Shown here: in pieces, positions 1-7,809 of the stretch
Layout: every line of letters begins with the position of its first letter
Numbering within the stretch: position 1 is the first letter of the stretch
Source of the DNA: Bacillota bacterium
GTDB taxonomy: Bacteria > Bacillota > Clostridia > Christensenellales > Borkfalkiaceae
Direction: 5' to 3'
Length of the DNA stretch: 13,705 bases
NCBI GenBank assembly: GCA_023403375.1
Contig: JAEYEN010000040.1
Location: 1-13,705, forward strand
Program-made: the position numbers and the translations under genes
Notes under the pieces: model-generated
Database searches by the model: none
Told to the model about the DNA's origin: nothing
Seen by the model: the letters and a program-made list of their open reading frames with translations, nothing else

Positions 1-1460
1 CCGCCTTGTTCGATTTTTTTATCGAGCGGAAGACTGCCTATCTGCGCCAAATCGAGCGCGTGATGAACTTCTTCTTCGGTGGCGTTTTTGTTGCCCCAGC
101 GCATGTTTTCTAAAACGGTGCCGGAGAATAAAACGTTTTTCTGTAAAACCATTGCGACGGAGTTTCTTAAAACTTCCAAATCGTAGTCTTTTACGTCCAC
201 TCCCGCAACTTCAACCGCGCCCGTGCTTACGTCGTATAATCTCGGAATAAGTTGAACGAGCGAAGATTTGCTGGAACCGGTAGAACCGATGATACCCACC
301 GTTTCGCCGGAGTTTATTTTAAGGTTTATATCGGAAAGGGCATATTTCTCAGCCGCTTCGGAATACTTAAAGCAAACGTTTTTGAATTCTATGCTGCCGT
401 CTTTAACTTCCGTAACCGCGTTTTCGGGCGAAGTTATCGAACTCTCTTCTTTAAGCACTTCCGCAATACGTTTTGCAGACGCCATACTTATAATAACCAT
501 AACCATTATCATAGAAACCATCATAAGGCTCATCAGAATCTGGAAAGAATAAGTCATAAAACTTTGAAGTTGAGTTATCTGCATTGCCGACTGATTGGAG
601 TTTATTATAAGGATAGAACCGATAACGTAAATGGCTATTATGCCGGCGTATATGCAAAAGTTCATTAACGGCGTGTTTAATGCGATAAGTTTTTCGGCTT
701 TGGTAAAATCCGAGCGCACGCTGTTTGAAGCCTTGCCGAACTTTTCTTTTTCGTACTCTTCTCGTACGTAAGACTTGACTACTCTGACGCCGCGTATGTT
801 TTCTTCCACCGATTCGTTAAGCGCGTCGTACTTTTTGAATATTCTGTTAAAGAACGGAAGCGCCTTGAACATAATCAGTAAAAGTCCGCCTGCAAGAATG
901 AAAGTGGTGCATAAGAATATACAAGCCATTTTGGCGTTCAGAATAAAGGACATCGTCATTGCGAACACAAGCATAAAGGGTGCGCGTATCGCCGTTCTTA
1001 TAATCATCATATACGCCATTTCCACGTTGGTAACGTCGGTGGTAAGTCTTGTTACAAGACTTGCCGTGGAAAATTTGTCTATGTTAGAAAACGAAAATCC
1101 CTGAATTTTCGAGAACATATCTTTGCGCAGGTTTTTAGCAAACCCGCTGGACGCTTTTGCGCAGAACATACCCGAAAGCGAGCCGAACAGCAAAGATAAA
1201 AGCGCAATTCCTAAAAGTATAAGCCCGTATTTTAATATTTCGGGCATAAGCGCGGAAACTTCGCCCGCCTGTTCGATTTCTCCTATACGACCTAAAAGCA
1301 AAGTCATAATGTAGGGGATAAGGCACTCTAAAATAACCTCGAACATAACGAATATCGGGGTGAGAACAGAGGCGGTTTTGTATTCCCGCACGGACTTTGT
1401 CATAATCTTCGCAGCGGCAATAAATCCCCCGCCGCCGTCTTTCTTTCTGTTTTTACTCAT
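1..1460 (-). CDS. ABC exporter, fused membrane and ATPase domains (partial, C-terminus off the left edge)
   Basis: The protein starts MSKNRKKDGGGGFIAAAKIM and stays open for 486 codons to the window edge. The first ~340 residues are hydrophobic and fit a type-1 exporter membrane domain. The nucleotide-binding domain follows: Walker A is GSTGSSKSS at residues 392-400 (S at the usual second Gly, a variant I know from LmrA/MsbA-like exporters of Clostridia), and the Q-loop glutamine is at about residue 440 (AMVLQKNVLFSG). The signature motif, Walker B and H-loop would lie beyond the edge. Such proteins export drugs, lipids or peptides across the cytoplasmic membrane and often work as heterodimers, so a second half-transporter gene may follow to the left. 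The ATG overlaps the stop of the upstream TetR gene as ATGA, so the two are probably co-transcribed and translationally coupled. The substrate cannot be told. Confidence 0.93.
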   Translation of the reverse strand, partial: MSKNRKKDGGGGFIAAAKIMTKSVREYKTASVLTPIFVMFEVILECLIPYIMTLLLGRIGEIEQAGEVSALMPEILKYGLILLGIALLSLLFGSLSGMFCAKASSGFAKNLRKDMFSKIQGFSFSNIDKFSTASLVTRLTTDVTNVEMAYMMIIRTAIRAPFMLVFAMTMSFILNAKMACIFLCTTFILAGGLLLIMFKALPFFNRIFKKYDALNESVEENIRGVRVVKSYVREEYEKEKFGKASNSVRSDFTKAEKLIALNTPLMNFCIYAGIIAIYVIGSILIINSNQSAMQITQLQSFMTYSFQILMSLMMVSMIMVMVIISMASAKRIAEVLKEESSITSPENAVTEVKDGSIEFKNVCFKYSEAAEKYALSDINLKINSGETVGIIGSTGSSKSSLVQLIPRLYDVSTGAVEVAGVDVKDYDLEVLRNSVAMVLQKNVLFSGTVLENMRWGNKNATEEEVHHALDLAQIGSLPLDKKIEQG

Positions 1461-2113
1461 TTTGTCGCTCCTTTGGTGTTAGTATCAGTTTTGGCGTATA
1501 TGTCTATTATAAAATCGGTATTGGGAAAACGCATAGTGCGCCGCATATCTTTCGGTGCGATTACGTATCCCAGCGTTGCCCCCTGAATAATCGAAATAAA
1601 CATTTCCGTACATTCTCTCGGCGTGTAATCAGTTCTGAATTCGCCCGCATTCTGACCTGCTCTGAAAAAGTTTTCGAGCATAATAACGGGGTGATTGCAT
1701 TTTGATTTTTTACAGTCGTTTACGCAATTTTCCGCCTTAGTTTTATCTCTTAGAGAAAAACGCCTTTGCACGAAAATATAAAACGAATAGGCGAACAGTT
1801 TATCGGTTTTTAAATGTTTATATATGTTTTCTATTATAAACCTTAATTTTTCGGTATAACCTTTATCGGTTTTAAGCAGTTCTTCGTGTTCTTTGTCGCT
1901 TATAAATTCCTTTTCGGCTAAAATTGCGTTAAGTATGTCTTTTTTACTGCCGAAGTAGTGATAAAAAAGCCCGTGGCTGCACCCGACCTTTTCCACAATG
2001 TCGTCAACCGTTGTCTTTTCGTATCCTTGCTTGCAAAAAAGTTTTACCGCCGCCGAAATAATTTCTTCTTTCCGCGCTACTTTGCGCTTAACTTTTTTAT
2101 CCGTTTTGTCCAT
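1457..2113 (-). CDS. TetR/AcrR-family transcriptional repressor
   Basis: The 218-residue protein starts MDKTDKKVKRKVARKEEI. Residues 14-60 carry the typical TetR helix-turn-helix (AAVKLFCKQGYEKTTVDDIV, then GLFYHYFGSKKDIL), followed by a helical ligand-binding domain. I chose this ATG over one 11 codons upstream because AAGGAAAGG sits 7 bases before it, and because the longer version would start inside the palindromic operator. The gene ends in an ATGA overlap with the ABC exporter, so it most likely represses its own operon until the exporter's substrate binds. The ligand domain holds C130, C134, C139 and H141 close together, which might bind metal or respond to oxidation, but this is only a guess. 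Family assignment is secure; the inducer is unknown. Confidence 0.93.
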   Translation of the reverse strand: MDKTDKKVKRKVARKEEIISAAVKLFCKQGYEKTTVDDIVEKVGCSHGLFYHYFGSKKDILNAILAEKEFISDKEHEELLKTDKGYTEKLRFIIENIYKHLKTDKLFAYSFYIFVQRRFSLRDKTKAENCVNDCKKSKCNHPVIMLENFFRAGQNAGEFRTDYTPRECTEMFISIIQGATLGYVIAPKDMRRTMRFPNTDFIIDIYAKTDTNTKGATK

Positions 2114-2129
2114 TGAAAAACCTTTCCTT

Positions 2130-2147
2130 ATTGACGTTAAAGTCAAT
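2130..2147. promoter_or_regulatory. Proximal operator O1 of the TetR-ABC operon
   Basis: The sequence is ATTGAC-N6-GTCAAT, a dyad with perfect 6-base arms. It lies between the -10 box and the ribosome binding site of the TetR gene, where a bound repressor would block transcription. The same 21-bp sequence (with the following AAT) recurs exactly 80 bp away. Binding by the neighbouring TetR protein is inferred from location and symmetry. Confidence 0.8.
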
Positions 2148-2151
2148 AATT

Positions 2152-2181
2152 ATTATAGTCTTAAAAGAGGCTAGTTGTCAA
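2152..2181 (-). promoter_or_regulatory. Promoter of the TetR-ABC operon
   Basis: On the minus strand the -35 box TTGACA (2176-2181) and the -10 box TATAAT (2152-2157) are both perfect consensus matches, separated by 18 bases. Transcription would start within or just before operator O1. This is a strong housekeeping-sigma promoter that depends on repression for control. Confidence 0.85.
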
Positions 2182-2209
2182 CGATTTTAACGTGTAAAGA
2201 TAAAAAAAT

Positions 2210-2227
2210 ATTGACGTTAAAGTCAAT
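2210..2227. promoter_or_regulatory. Distal operator O2 of the TetR-ABC operon
   Basis: This is an identical copy of the ATTGAC-N6-GTCAAT dyad at O1. It begins 80 bp from O1 and lies 28 bases upstream of the -35 box. Two sites flanking one promoter could allow cooperative binding or DNA looping. I see no second convincing promoter that O2 alone would control. Confidence 0.72.
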
Positions 2228-2230
2228 AAT

Positions 2231-2531
2231 TTCAAAAGGGGTGTAGAGCGGTCGTATCGGACGGTTAAGCCTACTATACCGAGCGGATATGCAAATATTT
2301 CCGAATGTTATTATAAATGTCGACGAGCGGATATGCTCGATTTTCCCGACAAGCGCATGAATATCGCCGAACGGACGCACGGGTTTTTATATAGGGTTTT
2401 CTATATATTATATACAACTTTCAGGCGGGCGTCGTCAACCGAATAAGGCAAAAAATCGGTCGTTTTTGGTCGTTTAAATTTTAAACTTATAAAATGTGCA
2501 TAAAAATATATATACTTGAAAGTTATAAAGA
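2231..2531. other. Intergenic stretch with short direct repeats
   Basis: I see no credible gene in this stretch. A 13-base sequence, CGAGCGGATATGC, occurs at 2280-2292 and again at 2324-2336. The second copy continues as CGAGC-GGATAT-GCTCG, which can fold into a 5-bp hairpin. From about 2385 on the DNA is AT-rich. I do not recognise a SAM riboswitch here, although metK genes of this phylum often carry one. Confidence 0.6.
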
Positions 2532-2560
2532 TTGACAACAAAAGAAAAAATCTGTATAAT
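2532..2560 (+). promoter_or_regulatory. metK promoter
   Basis: A perfect -35 box TTGACA (2532-2537) and a perfect -10 box TATAAT (2555-2560) are separated by 17 bases. The start codon follows about 33 bases after the -10 box. That leaves a leader of only about 25 bases, too short for a riboswitch, so metK looks constitutively and strongly transcribed. Confidence 0.88.
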
Positions 2561-2593
2561 TCAATTTTGAAATAAATAAACGGAAGACATATT

Positions 2594-3781
2594 ATGAAGA
2601 AATTTTTTACCAGCGAAAGCGTTACGGGCGGTCACCCCGATAAGGTTTGCGACAGAATAGCAGACGCGATTTTAGACGCATACTTGGAAGGCGACGAGAA
2701 TTCGAGAGTGGCTTGCGAATGTATGGCAACCACAGACTTTTTGTTTATAACAGGCGAAATCACTTCAAAGGCTATGGTAGACGTAGAAGCGGTTGCGAGA
2801 AGAGTTATAAAAGACATAGGCTATACCGACGACAAAACGGGTTTTGCGGCGGACAGCGTTAAAATTCTTATAAAGCTTAATAAACAAAGCGCGGACATCG
2901 CTTTGGGCGTTGACAATTCTTTGGAAGAAAAAGAAGCAGCAGGCAAAAATTCGGCGGAAAAAGATTACGATAAAATCGGAGCGGGCGACCAAGGCATAAT
3001 GTTCGGTTACGCTTGTACGGAAACGGCGGAACTTATGCCGCTTCCCATAATGCTTTCTCATAAACTGTGCAAAAAACTCGAAGAAGTGAGAAAGAGCGGA
3101 AAACTCGGCTATCTTCGTCCCGACGGGAAAGGACAGGTTACCGTGGAATATAAAAACGGCAAAGCGGCGAGAATAGAAGCCGTAGTTCTTTCTTCCCAGC
3201 ACGACGAAAAGGTTACGACCGATACCCTGAGAGAAGATTTGAAAAAATTCGTTATAGACGAAGTAATTCCGCAAAATCTTGCCGACGAGAATACCAAGTA
3301 TTTCATCAACCCCACGGGCAGGTTCGAGATAGGCGGACCTAACGGCGATTCCGGGCTTACGGGCAGAAAGATAATAGTCGACACTTACGGCGGCAGATGT
3401 CCGCACGGCGGCGGCTCGTTCAGCGGAAAAGACTGCACGAAAGTGGACCGTTCCGCAACATATATGGCAAGATATATCTGTAAAAACGTCGTTGCTGCCG
3501 GACTTGCGAAAGAATGCGAAGTTCAGGTGGCTTACGCAATAGGCGTTGCGCATCCCGTTTCCGTTATGGTAAACACTTTCGGCACGGGCAGACTGAAAGA
3601 CGAAGATTTGGCGGACGTTATCGTTAAAGAATTCGATTTGCGCCCCGCCGCGATTATAGAAAAATTCGGGCTCAGAAAACCCGTTTTCGAAAAGACGGCG
3701 TCTTACGGACACTTCGGAAAGGAAGAATTCCCGTGGGAGCAGACGGACGCCGCAGAAAGGCTTAAAAAATACGTCGGGTAA
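2594..3781 (+). CDS. metK: S-adenosylmethionine synthetase
   Basis: MetK condenses ATP and methionine into S-adenosylmethionine, the main methyl donor of the cell, in the cytoplasm, usually as a tetramer. At 395 residues the length is typical. Family motifs are present: GGHPDKVCD near residue 12 (His14 in the ATP site), GAGDQGIMFGYA at 129-140, TGRKIIVDTYGG at 256-267, HGGGSFSGKD at 271-280 and the C-terminal YGHFG and FPWE. The active-site loop reads GGRCPHGGGSFSGKD where many bacteria have GGxARHGGGAFSGKD, which I take as lineage variation. The ATG has GGAAG 7 bases upstream and follows a strong promoter. comF starts 32 bases after the stop with no terminator visible between them, so read-through is likely. 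Identification is certain. Confidence 0.98.
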   Translation: MKKFFTSESVTGGHPDKVCDRIADAILDAYLEGDENSRVACECMATTDFLFITGEITSKAMVDVEAVARRVIKDIGYTDDKTGFAADSVKILIKLNKQSADIALGVDNSLEEKEAAGKNSAEKDYDKIGAGDQGIMFGYACTETAELMPLPIMLSHKLCKKLEEVRKSGKLGYLRPDGKGQVTVEYKNGKAARIEAVVLSSQHDEKVTTDTLREDLKKFVIDEVIPQNLADENTKYFINPTGRFEIGGPNGDSGLTGRKIIVDTYGGRCPHGGGSFSGKDCTKVDRSATYMARYICKNVVAAGLAKECEVQVAYAIGVAHPVSVMVNTFGTGRLKDEDLADVIVKEFDLRPAAIIEKFGLRKPVFEKTASYGHFGKEEFPWEQTDAAERLKKYVG

Positions 3782-3813
3782 TTTAATCGGCGCAAAGATA
3801 CGAAAATTTTGAA

Positions 3814-4542
3814 ATGAAAGTATTAAAACGCGTTTTAAGTTTTTTTGAAAGGATGTTGTTCAATCCCGAGTGGAAATGTCTTTGTTGCGGCAGAGAAAAT
3901 TTTAACGACGATTACATATGCGAAGAGTGCAGAAAGACTTTACCCGTAATCGAAGGGTCGTTCTGCGGACATTGCGGAAGGAAAACCGTCGCTTCCGAAG
4001 CGTATTGCACCACTTGTAAAAACACACTTGTTTCGCTCGATAAAGGCAGAAGTCTTTACGAATACAAACCGCCCGTATCTACGCTTATAAGGAAACTCAA
4101 ATATAACGGAAGAAAATACGTGGCGGACTTTTTCGCAAAAGAACTTTCAAACGTTTATCTTCGTAATTTTACGGACGCCGACTTTATAACTTTCGTACCG
4201 TCCACGGCAAAATCCAGAAAGGCGCGCGGCTATAACCAGTCGGAATTGCTCGCCCGTAACCTTGCCGAAATCGTCGGCACGGAAGTCAAAGAAGTGTGCG
4301 TAAAAATCAAAGAAACGCCGCGTCAGGCAAAACTTACGAGAGCGCAAAGACTTACTAACCTTACGGACGCGTTTAAGGTAACCGACAGACAGTCGGTAAT
4401 CGGCAAAACAATACTGATAATAGACGACGTTACCACGACGGGTTCTACGGTAGAAGCGATTGCTTCTAAACTCAAACGCGCGGGCGCGGAAAGGGTTTGC
4501 CTTTTAACCGTGGCAAGCGTTTCGCCCAAAAACGGATATTGA
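3814..4542 (+). CDS. comF: ComF-family phosphoribosyltransferase-like protein
   Basis: The 242-residue protein has an N-terminal cysteine-rich region with two zinc-ribbon-like units: C22, C24, C25, C36, C39, then C51, C54, C65, C68. A phosphoribosyltransferase domain follows, with RGYNQ at 138-142 and the PRPP-binding loop LIIDDVTTTGSTV at 201-213. ComF proteins are linked to DNA uptake and single-strand DNA handling in competent bacteria, but the gene is also widespread in species not known to be competent; the exact reaction is not settled. No clear ribosome binding site precedes the ATG, so translation may depend on traffic from metK. In Bacillus comF lies close upstream of secA and prfB, and that order is kept here. 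No other competence gene is visible. Confidence 0.9.
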   Translation: MKVLKRVLSFFERMLFNPEWKCLCCGRENFNDDYICEECRKTLPVIEGSFCGHCGRKTVASEAYCTTCKNTLVSLDKGRSLYEYKPPVSTLIRKLKYNGRKYVADFFAKELSNVYLRNFTDADFITFVPSTAKSRKARGYNQSELLARNLAEIVGTEVKEVCVKIKETPRQAKLTRAQRLTNLTDAFKVTDRQSVIGKTILIIDDVTTTGSTVEAIASKLKRAGAERVCLLTVASVSPKNGY

Positions 4543-4611
4543 TTACGGATATTGATTAAAGACGGATACCGATTTAAGTATAAAGCATTACGCAAAACGA
4601 ACGGATACCGA
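4532..4611. repeat. Degenerate short tandem repeat at the end of comF
   Basis: ACGGATATTGATT is repeated perfectly at 4532-4544 and 4545-4557, and degenerate forms (ACGGATACCGA) follow at 4562 and 4601. The first copy contains the comF stop codon. Duplication by strand slippage seems likely. No function is evident. Confidence 0.6.
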
Positions 4612-4704
4612 ATGGGATTTTTAACGCCGGTATCGATTGCAAAAGCGTTGATGTCGAATGTAAAAACGTTGACGTCGACTATAAAATCGTTATTTCGGTA
4701 TTAA
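4612..4704 (+). CDS. Possible 30-residue small ORF upstream of secA, built from 7-residue repeats
   Basis: An ATG at 4612 opens 30 codons ending in TAA at 4702-4704. The peptide contains three related heptads, IAKALMS, NVKTLTS and TIKSLFR, encoded by an underlying 21-bp DNA repeat (4641-4661, 4662-4682, 4683-4703). It is basic and could form an amphipathic helix. I find no ribosome binding site before the ATG, which argues against translation. The position 71 bases ahead of secA is suggestive of a leader peptide, but nothing in the sequence proves it. It may simply be a repeat with a chance open frame. Confidence 0.25.
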   Translation: MGFLTPVSIAKALMSNVKTLTSTIKSLFRY

Positions 4705-4775
4705 ACCGTTACGGGCCGGTGTAAACACGGATTAGTATAAACAAAAAAGCAATATAGACCTATAAGGAGAATATA

Positions 4776-7469
4776 ATGGGGTTATTCAGATACATTCTGG
4801 GCGGAGAGTCCAGAAAGGCTTTGAAAAAATTAGACAAAATGGCGGACAAAGTTCTGCAACTTAACGACAAGTACGAAATTATGACCGATGCGGAACTTAT
4901 ATCGCAGACGGACGTGCTTAAAGAAAGACTTAAAAAAGGCGAAACGTTAGACGATATTTTGTACGACGCATTTGCTGTTGTCAGAGAAGCGGCGGGCAGA
5001 GTTCTTAAAATGAAGCACTATAAAGTGCAGATAATCGGCGGTATCTGTTTGCATCAGGGCAGAGTTGCCGAAATGAAAACGGGCGAAGGCAAAACGCTTG
5101 TCGCAACGCTTCCCGCTTATCTTAACGCACTTTCGGGCGAAGGCGTGCATATCGTTACGGTAAACGATTACCTTGCTTCCCGCGATGCGGAGTGGATGGG
5201 CAAGGTTTATAAGTTTTTGGGACTTACCGTCGGTGTCGCCGTATCCGGCATGCAGGACGATGAGAAGAGAAAGGCTTATGCCGCGGACATAACTTACGGT
5301 ACCAATAACGAAATGGGCTTCGACTATTTAAGAGATAATCTCAAAAGCAGAATTGAAGATATGGTTCAGCGTCCGTTGTCTTTTGCCATCGTCGACGAAG
5401 TAGACTCCATTTTAATCGACGAAGCGAGAACGCCGCTCATCATTTCGGGGCGCGGCAAAGAGTCCAGCGAAAAATACGTTACTGCGAACCGCTTTGTAAA
5501 AACGCTTGTCGAAGATAAAGACTTTACGATAGACATAAAAGAAAAGAGCGTTCAGATAACCGATACGGGCGCTTTGAAAGCGGAAAAATTCTTTAATCTC
5601 AATAACTTTTCCGATATAGAAAACGCGGACTTGTCGCACCACATTCAGCAGGCGCTTAAAGCGAACTATATTTTCAAAAAAGATAACGATTACGTCGTGT
5701 CCGACGGCGAAGTTATAATCGTAGACGAATTTACGGGTCGTCTGATGATAGGCAGACGTTATTCCGACGGGTTACATCAGGCGATAGAAGCGAAAGAAGG
5801 CGTTAAGATAAGAAACGAAAACAAAACTTATGCGACCATAACTTTCCAGAACTATTTCCGTATTTACAAAAAACTCTCCGGTATGACCGGTACCGCTAAA
5901 ACGGAAGAAGAAGAGTTCCGCGCGATTTACGGATTAGACGTTCTGGAAATTCCCACAAACAAACCCGTAATCAGAGAAGATCACCCCGACATTATTTATA
6001 AAACGGTAAACGGCAAGAACAAAGCGATAGTGGACGAAATTGTCGCGCGGCACCAAAAAGGTCAGCCCGTGCTTGTCGGTACCGTTACCGTAGAAAAAAG
6101 TGAAGAGATAAGCAAACTCCTTATTAAAAAGGGCATAAAACACAACGTGCTTAACGCTAAAAACCACGCGAAAGAAGCGGACATCGTCGCTCAGGCAGGC
6201 AGGTTCGGCGCAGTTACCATTGCGACAAATATGGCAGGCAGGGGAACGGATATTCTGCTCGGCGGCAACCCCGAGTTTATGGCGAAAAGGAAACTTCGCG
6301 AAGAAGGAATAGAAGAAGACAAAATCGACCTTGCGACTTCCTATATATCCGAAGTGTCCGACGAAATTAAAGAAATAAGAAAGCATTACTTTGAAATATA
6401 CGACGCGTTCAAGAAGAATACCGACGAAGAAAAAGTTAATGTTATGGCGGCGGGCGGACTTCATATACTCGGCACCGAACGGCACGAATCGCGCCGTATC
6501 GATAACCAGTTAAGGGGCAGAAGCGGCCGTCAGGGCGACCCGGGTTCTTCGGTATTTTTCATCTCGCTTGAAGACGATTTGGCTAAACGTTTCGGCGGCG
6601 AGAGAATGCAGAGAATTTACGAATTTTTCAGAATAGAAGAAGACCAGCCTATACAATCCAAAATGCTGTCGAGAAGCGTAGAGAATGCGCAAAGAGCGAT
6701 AGAAGGCAGAAACTTCGGCATAAGAAAACAGGTTTTAGAGTACGACGACGTTATGAATAAACAGCGTGAAGTCATGTATTCCGAAAGAATGAAAGTCATA
6801 AAACAGGCGGACGTTCATCAGGATATAATAAACCTTATTCCCGACTTCGTTAAATACGTCGTGGGCAGCGCGATAGACAACGAAAACAAACCGTCCACGT
6901 GGAATTTAACCGCGCTTAACGACGCGATAGAAGCAAAACTCTTGCCCAAGGGCACGCAATTCATTACGAAAGAACGTGCGGAGAATTGGGATTACGATTA
7001 TCTCATTCAAAAACTTTGCGAAGAAACAATCTCGGTTTACGAAGATAAAATCGCAAGGTATAAAGAAGACGGCATAGACTTTAAGGAAATAGAAAAAATA
7101 GTCCTTCTTAAAAATATAGATAATAAGTGGATAGACCATATCGACTCTATGGACCAACTGCGTAAAGGTATCTCGCTGAGAAGTTACGGCAACGTTGACC
7201 CCGTTATCGAGTATAAAAAAGAAGGCTTTGAAATGTTTGAAGACCTTACGATGTCTATTCAGGACGACACCGCAACCCTTTTGTTAAAGGCGGAACTTCA
7301 AAAAATACCCGTGCTTAAAAAAGAAGAAAAGCGCGATATGGTAACCAATCAGGAAGACGACGGCGCGCCCGTGAGAAGAAAAACGGCAACCAAAGAACCG
7401 GGGCGTAACGACCCCTGTCCTTGCGGAAGCGGTAAAAAGTATAAAAACTGCTGCGGTCAGGGAAAATAG
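4776..7469 (+). CDS. secA: Preprotein translocase ATPase SecA
   Basis: SecA is the cytoplasmic motor that uses ATP to push unfolded secretory proteins through the SecYEG channel. The 897-residue protein is of usual length. The first ATPase domain has Walker A TGEGKT at 102-107 and DEVD at 207-210. The second helicase half has the conserved blocks GRGTDILLGGNPE and ESRRIDNQLRGRSGRQGDPG. The C-terminal tail PGRNDPCPCGSGKKYKNCCG (875-894) carries the zinc ligands C881, C883, C892 and C893 used to contact SecB or phospholipids. AAGGAG at 4764-4769 lies 6 bases before the ATG, giving an excellent start. The hpf/yvyD gene that often sits just before secA in Bacillota is absent here. prfB follows after 340 bases. 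Confidence 0.98.
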   Translation: MGLFRYILGGESRKALKKLDKMADKVLQLNDKYEIMTDAELISQTDVLKERLKKGETLDDILYDAFAVVREAAGRVLKMKHYKVQIIGGICLHQGRVAEMKTGEGKTLVATLPAYLNALSGEGVHIVTVNDYLASRDAEWMGKVYKFLGLTVGVAVSGMQDDEKRKAYAADITYGTNNEMGFDYLRDNLKSRIEDMVQRPLSFAIVDEVDSILIDEARTPLIISGRGKESSEKYVTANRFVKTLVEDKDFTIDIKEKSVQITDTGALKAEKFFNLNNFSDIENADLSHHIQQALKANYIFKKDNDYVVSDGEVIIVDEFTGRLMIGRRYSDGLHQAIEAKEGVKIRNENKTYATITFQNYFRIYKKLSGMTGTAKTEEEEFRAIYGLDVLEIPTNKPVIREDHPDIIYKTVNGKNKAIVDEIVARHQKGQPVLVGTVTVEKSEEISKLLIKKGIKHNVLNAKNHAKEADIVAQAGRFGAVTIATNMAGRGTDILLGGNPEFMAKRKLREEGIEEDKIDLATSYISEVSDEIKEIRKHYFEIYDAFKKNTDEEKVNVMAAGGLHILGTERHESRRIDNQLRGRSGRQGDPGSSVFFISLEDDLAKRFGGERMQRIYEFFRIEEDQPIQSKMLSRSVENAQRAIEGRNFGIRKQVLEYDDVMNKQREVMYSERMKVIKQADVHQDIINLIPDFVKYVVGSAIDNENKPSTWNLTALNDAIEAKLLPKGTQFITKERAENWDYDYLIQKLCEETISVYEDKIARYKEDGIDFKEIEKIVLLKNIDNKWIDHIDSMDQLRKGISLRSYGNVDPVIEYKKEGFEMFEDLTMSIQDDTATLLLKAELQKIPVLKKEEKRDMVTNQEDDGAPVRRKTATKEPGRNDPCPCGSGKKYKNCCGQGK

Positions 7470-7809
7470 TTAAAGCGCGCAAAGAAAATAAATAAACGCG
7501 TGCATTAAAAACAAATAAAAACGCGTATGGGAAACAGGTAAAGCGCAGACGTATTTCAGAAGCGCACGATAACGGTTTTGCCGTAGGCGAAGAAAGCGGC
7601 GGGAAAATGCGTTACGTCGGGTTTCCGCTTGATAAAACGCATTTTAACTTTTGCTTTTAAGACTATTTAACCGTTGCTGCACGCGATTTTTCAGCGTTAC
7701 TTTTGCAACAGTTTGCATTTACACGTAGCGGAAAGCGATAACGCGGTAAATTTAGCGGTCAGATTATCGGAACGGAAAAAATATCAAAAAAATAAATCGG
7801 AGAGCGTAA
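7470..7809. other. secA-prfB intergenic region without a recognisable gene
   Basis: No coding region is convincing in these 340 bases; an open frame from about 7674 overlaps prfB out of frame, carries no recognisable motif and is not called. The stretch holds one notable inverted repeat (listed separately) and a GGAGAG ribosome binding site at 7799-7804 for prfB. I see no convincing prfB promoter, so prfB may be read from secA or from a weak promoter. Confidence 0.55.
7604..7645 (+). terminator. Possible terminator or attenuator hairpin after secA
   Basis: AAAATGCGTT at 7604-7613 is perfectly complementary to AACGCATTTT at 7636-7645, with a 22-base loop. A loose T-rich stretch follows (AACTTTTGCTTTT). 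The large loop and interrupted T run make it weaker than a textbook terminator, so partial termination between secA and prfB is the most I would claim. Confidence 0.4.

Noticed and set aside
391..399. Walker A with Ser in place of Gly in the ABC exporter, as a sign of an inactive ATPase (residues 392-400, within 261-287)
   Set aside because: The GSTGSSKS form is common in this exporter family in Clostridia and keeps the essential Lys and Ser.
2561..2593. SAM riboswitch ahead of metK
   Set aside because: The promoter is only about 33 bases from the start codon, leaving no room, and no conserved aptamer core is visible further upstream.
3379..3436. Unusual metK active-site loop (GGRCPHGGGSFSGKD)
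   Set aside because: The key glycines, His and Lys are kept and the neighbouring motifs are normal, so this looks like lineage variation and not altered function.
2765..3712. A 315-codon open frame on the strand opposite metK
   Set aside because: It lies wholly antisense to a certain metK gene, its composition is Phe/Arg-rich as expected from the complement, and it has no ribosome binding site or family motif.
4532..4704. CRISPR array in the repeat-rich comF-secA gap
   Set aside because: The repeats are 13-21 bp, degenerate and directly adjacent without unique spacers.
5934..6485. A 183-codon minus-strand frame inside secA
   Set aside because: It is the antisense shadow of well-conserved secA sequence and has no recognisable domain.
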